Assembly (NCBI RefSeq): GCF_009928525.1
Contig: NZ_JAABOK010000015.1
Coordinates: forward strand, 62,001 to 126,000
DNA from: Chitinophaga solisilvae
GTDB taxonomy: Bacteria; Bacteroidota; Bacteroidia; Chitinophagales; Chitinophagaceae
Reading direction: 5' to 3'
Length of the DNA: 64,000 nucleotides
The notes under the pieces are model-generated. The model saw nothing but the letters and a program-made list of their open reading frames with translations. It did not search any database and had not been told where the DNA came from. Made by a program: the position numbers and the translations under genes. This document shows positions 56,264 through 63,508 of this stretch, piece by piece. Position 1 is the first letter of the stretch; the number at the start of each line of letters is the position of its first letter.

Positions 56264-59200
56264 ATGAATCCGCTAAAATATTCCTTTCTGGATAATTACC
56301 CGGGAATCACAAAACAATTCGCTGAACAGGCCCGTCTTTCTCCTGAATATCCGGCAGTGGTCTGTGGAAATACCGTGCTGACGTATCATCAGTTAGATAC
56401 AGTTACCAATCAGCTTGCCCGCTGTATTCAGGACAATTATAATCTCCGGCCGGATGATCTGGTTGGTGTCATGATGGGGCGCAGCGTCAATCTGATCATC
56501 ACTTTACTGGCAGTACTCAAGGCAGGGGCAGCCTATGTTCCGATGCCTCCGGTATATCCTGAGAGGAGGCTTGAATTTATGATGCGGGATAGTAAAATGC
56601 GGGCAATAATTTCCGAAGAGGCCTTTAAGACAATGTTTACATCTATCGGCCTCTTACCGGGGAACCAGGTCCTGATATTTGAGGAAATAAAATGGAATAT
56701 CTTATCAGATGCACCAGTTGAACACCAGGCAGGCCATGGTAATCTGATGTATGTCATGTATACCTCCGGATCTACCGGCGCTCCGAAAGGTGTTGCAGTA
56801 GAGAATGGTGCAGTCATAAATGTCATCAGCCACTTTCGCCGGCATGTAGGTATTAATCATGACGACGTAATACTGGCAGCTACTACCTACGGGTTTGACA
56901 TATCAGTGATTGAACTGATTATGCCGCTTATCTGCGGAGCAACCATTCAGCTGGCTTCCCAGCAGGAACAACTCAATGCTGAATCACTGGCCCGCCTGAT
57001 AAGAGATAAAAAAATCACCATTGCGCAGGCAACTCCCTCCACCTGGCAGATGATCATATCTAATGAGTACTGGCAGCCGAATAACAGACTGAAAATATTA
57101 TGCACAGGTGAATATCTGAATCCGGACCTTGGGATGGAACTGTTAAGCGCCTGCGGTGCACTATGGAATCTTTACGGACCCACTGAAGCTACCATATGGG
57201 CCACCATGAAGGCCGTCACACAGCGGGCTGACCTGGAAAGTATTGGCCAACCAGTTAAACATACGAACATTATACTTGTAAACGAAGAACTGAAAGAAAT
57301 CCCACCCGGTGAGACAGGCGAAATCTTAATATATGGTGCATCATTGGCCAGAGGTTATCTTAATCTACCGGAACTTACTTCAGCACGTTTTGTTATGTGC
57401 AGTACCACCAGGCAACCTTACTATCGCACCGGTGATCTCGGACGGATCTTGCCCAATGGCGATATACAATATCTGGGCCGGATGGACACGCAGGTAAAAA
57501 TCAGAGGTTACAGGATAGAATTGGGAGAAATAGAAAATGAACTGATGAAAATGCCCAGCATAAAACAGGCAGTAGTAAATGTGCAAGAAGAAAAGGAATT
57601 CTATGACAAAAAGCTGGTAGCTTATCTCGTTCATACGGATGCGGCACTATCAGGGATGGCCGCTTCAAAAAAAGCCATGGAATTACGGAATGAACTAAAA
57701 AAAACACTGCCTTCCTATATGATCCCATACCACTATCTGTTCATTAACGCACTGCCAATGAATCTGAATGGAAAAGTCGACAGAAACGCACTGCCCGCAT
57801 ATAATAACAGTATACTGGCAGCGTTAGAGGATGAAGAACCAGCCAATGAATACGAAGGAGTTATCAAAGATTTATGGAAAAAAATACTGGGAATAACAGG
57901 AATGCTGATGACAGATAATTTCTTTGAAATTGGCGGGCACTCTGTGTCGCTTACCCGCCTTTATAGAATGTTACCGGATCATTACCGCGAAAAAGTTTCA
58001 ATGCCGGAAATGTTTGACCTTCCATCTGTCCGTAGCCTTGCGGAGCACATCCGGCTCCGCATGGAAGCCACTACCGATACAGCAGACCCGGTAGCATCGT
58101 CATTAAATCAAATACTGGAAGATGCCGAAGGAGTTCCAGAAATACCCGAACTCCCCACACTGACGGGAGACATGGAGCATCCTAAACATATATTCCTTAC
58201 CGGTGTCACAGGTTTTGTCGGAAGCCATCTGCTGGCGGAGCTGCTTGCCAGCACACAGGCAACAATATATTGCCTGATACGGGCTGACGATGAACAGCTG
58301 GCGAAGAGCCGGTTACGGGCTACTTTCGACAAATATCATATTGATAAAAATTTACTGGCAAGTGAGCGGATACATTTGCTGAGGGGAGATCTTTCACGTC
58401 CGAACTTTAACCTTTCTCAGGAACACTATGATACCCTTGCCCAAAATGTAGACATTATCTATCACTCAGGAAGCGCCGTTAGTTATATTTTCTCCTATTC
58501 AATGGTAAGAAAATCCAACATTGCAGGGATTCATGAAATAATCCGTCTGGCAACTTCACATAAACTGAAATGCATCTCATACATTTCCACCACAGCAGTG
58601 TACAGCTGGGGGCACTATTTCACCAGAAAAACCTGGATGCTGGAAGATGATGATATGATACAGAATCTGGATGCTATCAGCCGGGGAACAAATTATGTGA
58701 AAAGTAAATGGGTAACAGAACAGATACTGTCAAAAATAATCTCTAAAGGTGTACCGGTAATAATTTTCAGGTCAGGGTTTATTCTGTGTCATAGCAAAAC
58801 CGGCGCTACCGCTGTAGATCAATGGTACGCCAGGATGGTACTTACCTGTATTAAAGCAAATGCCTTTCCGCTCCTGATGGGCTCAAAGGATGCGCTGATC
58901 AGTGTAGATTATCTCTGCAGGGCAATGGTTCACATCTCGGGTCAGCGCAGCGCTGCAGGTAAAAAGTTTAATGTAACCCCGGATCCGATAAATGATATTA
59001 CCAATATTGAGTTCTTACGCCGCCTCAATGAAATATTTGGATTTACCATGCAACCACTCATGTTTCATGAATGGCTGGGAAAGTGGCAACATGACGAGAA
59101 GAGCCCGCTTTACCCACTGCTGAGTTTATACAAGGAGAGTTTAATCAATAACCTTTGCATGGTGGAATTATATCAGAATTCGTATTATTTCAGCTGTGTT

Positions 59201-59299
59201 AACACAAGAGAATTTCTGACCGGCACAGATATAAATCCGCACACGATAAACAAGGAACTGCTGGAACCTTATCTCCGTTTTATCAAGGCTATACAATAA
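56264..59299 (+). CDS. NRPS-like A-T-R protein with thioester reductase, cluster 2
   Basis: About 1011 residues from ATG 56264, just after the PKS stop; the frame is open to 56180 inside the PKS but that extension is shadow. A domain about 15-520 (MYTSGSTGAPKG, FDISVIEL, LYGPTEATIWAT, YRTGDLGRILPNGDIQYLGR, MNLNGKVDRNAL); T domain near 560-620 (FEIGGHSVSL); R domain about 640-1011 with NAD(P)-binding FLTGVTGFVGSHLL and the catalytic YVKSK (Tyr/Lys) of SDR-type thioester reductases. Pocket residues read DIIQLTLIWK, close to the Gly code DILQLGLIWK. There is no condensation domain, so it resembles a carboxylic-acid-reductase layout that loads an amino acid and releases an aldehyde or alcohol. 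Confidence 0.9.
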   Translation: MNPLKYSFLDNYPGITKQFAEQARLSPEYPAVVCGNTVLTYHQLDTVTNQLARCIQDNYNLRPDDLVGVMMGRSVNLIITLLAVLKAGAAYVPMPPVYPERRLEFMMRDSKMRAIISEEAFKTMFTSIGLLPGNQVLIFEEIKWNILSDAPVEHQAGHGNLMYVMYTSGSTGAPKGVAVENGAVINVISHFRRHVGINHDDVILAATTYGFDISVIELIMPLICGATIQLASQQEQLNAESLARLIRDKKITIAQATPSTWQMIISNEYWQPNNRLKILCTGEYLNPDLGMELLSACGALWNLYGPTEATIWATMKAVTQRADLESIGQPVKHTNIILVNEELKEIPPGETGEILIYGASLARGYLNLPELTSARFVMCSTTRQPYYRTGDLGRILPNGDIQYLGRMDTQVKIRGYRIELGEIENELMKMPSIKQAVVNVQEEKEFYDKKLVAYLVHTDAALSGMAASKKAMELRNELKKTLPSYMIPYHYLFINALPMNLNGKVDRNALPAYNNSILAALEDEEPANEYEGVIKDLWKKILGITGMLMTDNFFEIGGHSVSLTRLYRMLPDHYREKVSMPEMFDLPSVRSLAEHIRLRMEATTDTADPVASSLNQILEDAEGVPEIPELPTLTGDMEHPKHIFLTGVTGFVGSHLLAELLASTQATIYCLIRADDEQLAKSRLRATFDKYHIDKNLLASERIHLLRGDLSRPNFNLSQEHYDTLAQNVDIIYHSGSAVSYIFSYSMVRKSNIAGIHEIIRLATSHKLKCISYISTTAVYSWGHYFTRKTWMLEDDDMIQNLDAISRGTNYVKSKWVTEQILSKIISKGVPVIIFRSGFILCHSKTGATAVDQWYARMVLTCIKANAFPLLMGSKDALISVDYLCRAMVHISGQRSAAGKKFNVTPDPINDITNIEFLRRLNEIFGFTMQPLMFHEWLGKWQHDEKSPLYPLLSLYKESLINNLCMVELYQNSYYFSCVNTREFLTGTDINPHTINKELLEPYLRFIKAIQ

Positions 59300-59311
59300 A
59301 ACATCTATGTC

Positions 59312-60238
59312 ATGAAGACACAGACCTTTCATACTCCTTTTCATGAAGGAATCAATCCGCTTGCCGCACAATTACAAATTGAAACCAATGCATGGCTATA
59401 CAGCAGCTTTCATTTTTTAGATCAGGTGAAACGGGAACAATACCTGGCAGCCAATTTCAGCAATGCCATTGCCAGAAGTTTCCCCCATCTTCAGCATTGG
59501 GAGCAGCTGTGTATTTTCTCAAAATACCTGCTGTGGGCTACTTTACTGGAAGATCATTGTATGCACACTTGCCCGGAAAAAATCCGGACAGTCTGTGACA
59601 GAATCATGGATATATTCAATGGCGATCTGCCAGATACCAACGATCATGAACTTGTACAGCTGTCAGAATATATACTTCGTGAGCTGTCTGTACATGCTTC
59701 TGCTGAATGGGTGGCCCGCTTTACAACTGCTTTCAAAGATTATTACTATAACGGGCTGATGGCTGCCTATTCATTTATGGAAGCGCAAACTTTTCCGCCA
59801 TTACAACTGCTAAAACTGATCCGGCCCAGAGCTTCGGGAAGTTACGCTTATCTGACCCTGCTGGAAATAGCCAATGATGCCGTTGTTCCGGATGAAATCT
59901 TCAATCATCCGGTAACAGAACGTTTGCGGACATTAACAGCAAGAATCATGGCCTGGGAAAATGATTTTTACTCTATGGAGAAAAAAATCAACACCCCTGA
60001 GAAATACACCAATCTGATACTTGTGATGCAACAACACATGGGATGTTCTGCCCAGGCAGCAATGGAAGCTTCATTAGCCCTGAAAAATGCAGACCTGGAA
60101 GAATTTACCATATTGCAAAATCATATTCCTGACTTTGGAATGTTTAATGCCAAAATCACCAGCTATCTGAACAATGCAGCTGGCGTAATACAGGTCGCCC
60201 GATCATGGTATAAACTTGACACAAAGAGGTACAGTTGA
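59312..60238 (+). CDS. Class I terpene-synthase-like protein with altered metal motifs
   Basis: 308 residues, all-helical. The features recalling bacterial terpene cyclases are an aspartate-rich-like site LLEDHCMH (80-84), the pyrophosphate-sensor region LIRPRASGSYAYLTLLEIA (Arg 171/173), the NSE-like WENDFYSMEKK (217-225) and the C-terminal SWYKLDTKRY (Arg306-Tyr307). Both metal sites deviate: DDxxD reads EDHCM, and the NSE Glu is Lys 225. It may bind magnesium poorly or not at all, and could catalyse something other than prenyl-diphosphate cyclisation. It follows the A-T-R gene after 12 bases and is the last intact gene of cluster 2. Confidence 0.68.
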   Translation: MKTQTFHTPFHEGINPLAAQLQIETNAWLYSSFHFLDQVKREQYLAANFSNAIARSFPHLQHWEQLCIFSKYLLWATLLEDHCMHTCPEKIRTVCDRIMDIFNGDLPDTNDHELVQLSEYILRELSVHASAEWVARFTTAFKDYYYNGLMAAYSFMEAQTFPPLQLLKLIRPRASGSYAYLTLLEIANDAVVPDEIFNHPVTERLRTLTARIMAWENDFYSMEKKINTPEKYTNLILVMQQHMGCSAQAAMEASLALKNADLEEFTILQNHIPDFGMFNAKITSYLNNAAGVIQVARSWYKLDTKRYS

Positions 60239-60323
60239 AATTATTACTTTCTTTACCGTTCCGGGATTCAATGTTTATAATCGTCTGCAGATAGCAAGAG
60301 AGATAGCTTTCAGTAAACGGAGA
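60237..60323 (+). pseudogene. Deleted remnant of a CrtO-like acyltransferase gene
   Basis: Translated in one frame, it reads EIITFFTVPGFN, then VYNRLQIAREIAFSKRR. The first part corresponds to HVIIFFIVLGFN and the second to YNRPRIARVLALSKRR of the intact CrtO-like protein at 45585; about 30 residues between them are missing. At the DNA level 41 of 50 bases match over the 3' end (my count). There is no start codon and no upstream part. It begins directly behind the terpene-synthase-like stop and is followed by a hairpin at 60325. Confidence 0.72.
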
Positions 60324-60324
60324 T

Positions 60325-60382
60325 CAGGATCCGGTATCGCTCAGGGCATTCAGTAACATACCCAGAGCGATACCGGATCCTG
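60325..60382 (+). terminator. Terminator hairpin at the end of cluster 2
   Basis: An 18-bp perfect stem (60325-60342 with 60365-60382) around a 22-base loop. The 3' side is T-rich but has no continuous T-run. Its position fits the end of the cluster 2 transcript. Confidence 0.65.
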
Positions 60383-60417
60383 TTGTCTTATCTTCTTCCG
60401 GAAATAATCATCCGGCG

Positions 60418-60993
60418 TTAAATTTTCCAGACTCTCCATTTATAGCTGGGCCATGTACCCTGTGCAGCGCGCTGTACAAGCGGTGTTCCGGCCGGTCCGT
60501 ATCCATGGATACCCAGGGAGCTATGACGGCTTACAATAGCCACGTATCCGTCGCCGATATTTACAAAGCGCCATTGCTGGAATGCATCTCCCTTCCATTC
60601 AGCCTGCTGTATGCGCGAGCCTTCAGCAAGCGGATTGTCTATAACAGTAAGTACCAGTCCGCTGTGCACAGCGGTTATCTTATAAAAGCCGCTTCCCAGA
60701 CTGGTCAGCCTCATACGCTGGGTGATGCCTGCATTGTACTGCCCTGTCTGCGCCAGTGCTTCTCCCAGCCATCCGCCGCTGATTTCTACTACCAGCGAAG
60801 AATTGTAGAGATACATGTTGTATTCCCCATCCTGGAAATTGACATTTTCATACAGCTCTGTCCTGGCAGTATTATTATCTGCCTTATCTTGTTTTTCCGG
60901 CGTATACTGATCTCTTCCATCCTTGCTGCAGGAAGTGAATACGCTTACAATGGCTATTAAAAGGCCACATAAAATTTTTCGATAGTGGGTCAT
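60418..60993 (-). CDS. Lipoprotein with ricin-type (RICIN) lectin domain
   Basis: About 191 residues from ATG 60993, which begins at a lipoprotein signal (LCGLLIAIVSVFTSCSKDG); the frame stays open to 61050. The mature part is one beta-trefoil-like domain: segments DGEYNMYLYNSSLVVEI, GSGFYKITAVHSGLVLTV and FQQWRFVNIGDGYVAIVSRH contain the QxW-type repeats of ricin-B/RICIN_2 lectins. A surface carbohydrate-binding role is plausible. Single gene convergent with cluster 2. Confidence 0.72.
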   Translation of the reverse strand: MTHYRKILCGLLIAIVSVFTSCSKDGRDQYTPEKQDKADNNTARTELYENVNFQDGEYNMYLYNSSLVVEISGGWLGEALAQTGQYNAGITQRMRLTSLGSGFYKITAVHSGLVLTVIDNPLAEGSRIQQAEWKGDAFQQWRFVNIGDGYVAIVSRHSSLGIHGYGPAGTPLVQRAAQGTWPSYKWRVWKI

Positions 60994-61425
60994 AACTGGT
61001 TTTTTTACGGTTAAAAATTCCGTTGAAAGATAAAAGAGCACTGCGCGCAACAGCTGTGTTATCAGCTATGCTGAAACATGTATTTATCCTGCCGGGAAAG
61101 AAAAGTAATAAATGAGTTAACTGGTTATCAGCTTAGATTTAATGGTATATCAGTAAAAATTGAGTTACAGATTTCAGGTCAACGCAAGGCCATACGGTTA
61201 ACAGTTGCAATATATAAATATACCGGTTCCGGTCTTAAATAATTTTGTGCTAGATTATTTTGAATGTGTGTCACCGCCCGTGGTACAATGGCTCTGGCAG
61301 TATTATCTAAGGGAAAAACTCCTGTACCAAAAAGCCTTCAGCTCCGTTAAGGCTGAAGGCTTTTAATTATCAAGAAATGGCTGCTGTCTGATATTGCATG
61401 CCATACGTTTAGTTCTGAGTCTTTA
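60994..61425. other. Intergenic region between two minus-strand genes
   Basis: About 430 bases. It holds the 5' flank of the lectin lipoprotein, with a TATCTTTC box (minus strand, near 61033) resembling a -7 element, and the terminator of the next gene at 61330. Nothing else recognised. Confidence 0.4.
61330..61364 (-). terminator. Terminator of the pentapeptide-repeat gene
   Basis: A 13-bp stem AAAAGCCTTCAGC/GCTGAAGGCTTTT with a 9-base loop. On both strands the 3' side ends in T residues, so it can act bidirectionally. Confidence 0.8.
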
Positions 61426-62355
61426 TTATATAATTGTAACCTTTGACAGATCCACGACGCCTAAACCTTTAAGTGCCGTATAGGTGAGCTTATCCATCAG
61501 CGCACCATCAAAGCAGACGGTTTTCATGGCGAGGTATGATTTATTGGTCACAGAGAAAGGTAAAATGAAAGACACGTTCCGGAGGGTGGCGCCTTTAAAT
61601 GAAACATCGTTCAGGGCTGACTTGTCAAACCTCACGCCGGTGAAGGTCAGTCCTTCAAAACAACATCCTCTCAGATCGCAATGACTGAAATCAACGTTAT
61701 GGAAGACACAGTTCTCAAAGATTGTTTTTCTCAGGTCGGTCTTGTTCAACCTGGCATCGATGAGGTTTACCTCTGTGAATTTCGCGCCTTGCCCCGACAT
61801 GCTGAAAGAGGTGCCTACCACGATGGATTTATGAAAGCTGGCATCCGTCAGGTCTGTAACGGAAAAGCTGCAGTCTGTCAGATTTGTGCCGTCAAAACTG
61901 GCTTCGCGTGCATCGGCTACGTCGAAAGTGCTGCCGGTCATGTCGGCGCCGGAAAAATTGGCGCCGCGTAACGGGCTCGCCTTAAATTTCCCTTTATGCA
62001 GCACAACGCCTGCGAAGTCGCTCCCCTGCAGGTCGATGGCAGTAAGGTTTATCCGGACCTGCCGCTCCTGCGAAGCAGCAGGCAGGGGTACCACGGCTGC
62101 CGGTTGTGTATCCGGGGATTTGCCGGAAGATATATCACCGGCTGCATCCGGCAGGTTTTCAGAAAAATAGTTCAGGTCAACTCCCAGTATATCCGCAAGG
62201 CGGCTGAAAGTAGTGATGTCCGGCATGGATTCGCCACGCTCCCATTTCCCAACCGCCTGGGGGCTGATAAACAGATGTTGGGCAAGTTGTGCCTGAGACA
62301 GGCTCATGGTCTTTCTTGCTTTGGCAATTTTGCCGCCGATTATTTTAGTATCCAT
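61426..62355 (-). CDS. XRE-type HTH fused to pentapeptide repeats
   Basis: About 309 residues from ATG 62355, supported by an upstream AAAGGAG and a -7 box at 62381. Residues 1-70 are an XRE helix-turn-helix (KARKTMSLSQAQLAQHLFIS, PQAVGKWERGESMPD). After a linker come about 35 A(D/N)LxX-type five-residue repeats (ANFSGADMTGSTFD, GTNLTDCSFSVTDLTD and so on) that form a right-handed quadrilateral helix and end near residue 300. Such fusions occur in various bacteria; the helix can mimic DNA (as in Qnr/McbG) or only serve as a scaffold. It is a single gene, probably a DNA-binding regulator. The target is unknown. Confidence 0.82.
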   Translation of the reverse strand: MDTKIIGGKIAKARKTMSLSQAQLAQHLFISPQAVGKWERGESMPDITTFSRLADILGVDLNYFSENLPDAAGDISSGKSPDTQPAAVVPLPAASQERQVRINLTAIDLQGSDFAGVVLHKGKFKASPLRGANFSGADMTGSTFDVADAREASFDGTNLTDCSFSVTDLTDASFHKSIVVGTSFSMSGQGAKFTEVNLIDARLNKTDLRKTIFENCVFHNVDFSHCDLRGCCFEGLTFTGVRFDKSALNDVSFKGATLRNVSFILPFSVTNKSYLAMKTVCFDGALMDKLTYTALKGLGVVDLSKVTII

Positions 62356-62380
62356 ATGTATGTCTCCTTTTTCTACACAG

Positions 62381-62388
62381 CAAAGATA
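62381..62388 (-). promoter_or_regulatory. -7 box of the HTH-pentapeptide gene
   Basis: On the minus strand TATCTTTG, an exact TAnnTTTG match, 25 bases before ATG 62355 and inside the longer open frame, so it decides the start. A weak ATTG lies 16 bases further upstream. Confidence 0.5.
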
Positions 62389-62503
62389 CACAGGTTCATC
62401 GCCGCAATTGCTAAAAAGGCCCCACCTGTTAGTTGTAATGATGCTACTTATGGTGGTAACCTGACAACCTGCGGTTGTATATAGGATATACTACCGGTTT
62501 TTA

Positions 62504-62902
62504 TCAGTCAATTAAATCCTGCTCTTTTAAAAAGTCAAAAATCAATTGGTCAACGGCAGAGATTTTGTCTTTATCAGCATACTTTAACCATGTAAAATTT
62601 TCTATCTCTGCACATGCTTTCAACGCTCCCCTGTAATGCGCCGTATAGCAGGTCATTTTTACATAAACGCCATCCGGATGACTGTCTGCCTGCGCTTCAA
62701 ATGTTCCGGTAAACGTCATCGTTTCAGCTTCCAGCTCCACATTAAGCTCTTCTGAAATTTCGCGGCACAATGCCTGTTCATCCGTTTCTCCCTGTTCTCT
62801 TTTTCCACCCGGGATATAATATTTCTGTTTTCCGTATGATTTTGTAGATAATATAGATCTGTTCTTAATTTCTATCCAGGCAAGTTTGTCTATTATTTTC
62901 AT
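62504..62902 (-). CDS. NUDIX hydrolase
   Basis: About 132 residues from ATG 62902 (frame open to 62938). The NUDIX box starts GGKREQGETDEQALCREI and continues SEELNV, giving the GX5EX7REUXEEXGU pattern with all catalytic Glu residues. It follows KYYIPGG, as usual. It hydrolyses nucleoside diphosphates linked to another moiety; the substrate is unknown. A -7 box TATCTTTG at 62936-62943 supports the shorter start, and the next gene downstream is the HTH-pentapeptide gene on the same strand. Confidence 0.88.
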   Translation of the reverse strand: MKIIDKLAWIEIKNRSILSTKSYGKQKYYIPGGKREQGETDEQALCREISEELNVELEAETMTFTGTFEAQADSHPDGVYVKMTCYTAHYRGALKACAEIENFTWLKYADKDKISAVDQLIFDFLKEQDLID

Positions 62903-62935
62903 ACACTTTTCAAAATAATTAATAAAAATCTCCGG

Positions 62936-62943
62936 CAAAGATA
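62936..62943 (-). promoter_or_regulatory. -7 box of the NUDIX gene
   Basis: TATCTTTG on the minus strand, an exact TAnnTTTG match, 33 bases before ATG 62902. No TTTG at the expected -33 distance. Confidence 0.45.
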
Positions 62944-63400
62944 GTCATTACGCCCAAATGGATTTTACGTGTCCGCACAGCTACCGTCCTAATTCCGCGG
63001 ACGCCTCATTCCTGCTGCTGTAACCCTTTTTCACAAACGATTTTGTATACAAATTGAGCAATTGCTGGTATTATTTTACCCGTATCAGCAACTTGCTACC
63101 TGCGATATAATTTATTCGATAACTTCCTGATGCTGCTGTATAAAACACGGGGCGATGATGCAACCTACAAACCAGGTATTCCGACGGGATCCTTATCCCG
63201 GAGATAGCTGTTATCAACTGAAATAGTGCATTTACAAACAACCAGAATAGTGCCTGAAGGTATACTGATGTCACAAACAATAACAGGACAATATAATAAC
63301 ATGGTCAGCTTTACACCGGAGCAGTAAATTTTTTTTGATGAAACATGCAATCGTTTGCATAAAACTAAAACCAACATCTATTCACGTAAAAAACCACATT
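62944..63400. other. Intergenic region upstream of the right-end SusC gene
   Basis: About 460 bases with no recognisable gene. It should hold the promoter of the SusC-like gene at 63505. I see no exact TAnnTTTG on the plus strand. Confidence 0.35.
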
Positions 63401-63508
63401 ATGGAAAGGACTTCCGAAAGCAGTAGAACAGCAGCGAATGCAGGGAGCCGCTGCAGCCTTACATCACGTTATCTTCTAACAGTTAATACCAAAAAAATCG
63501 TTTTATGA
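63401..63508 (+). CDS. Possible 35-residue leader ORF overlapping the SusC start
   Basis: ATG at 63401 opens a frame of 35 codons whose TGA overlaps the ATG of the SusC-like gene (ATGA at 63505-63508). The peptide is Ser/Thr/Arg-rich and resembles nothing. Translational coupling is possible, but a short frame like this may be chance. Confidence 0.2.
   Translation: MERTSESSRTAANAGSRCSLTSRYLLTVNTKKIVL

Noticed and set aside
61261..61330. Possible tRNA-like or RNA element near CACCGCCCGTGGTACAATGG
   Set aside because: No cloverleaf pairing, anticodon arm or T-loop could be formed.
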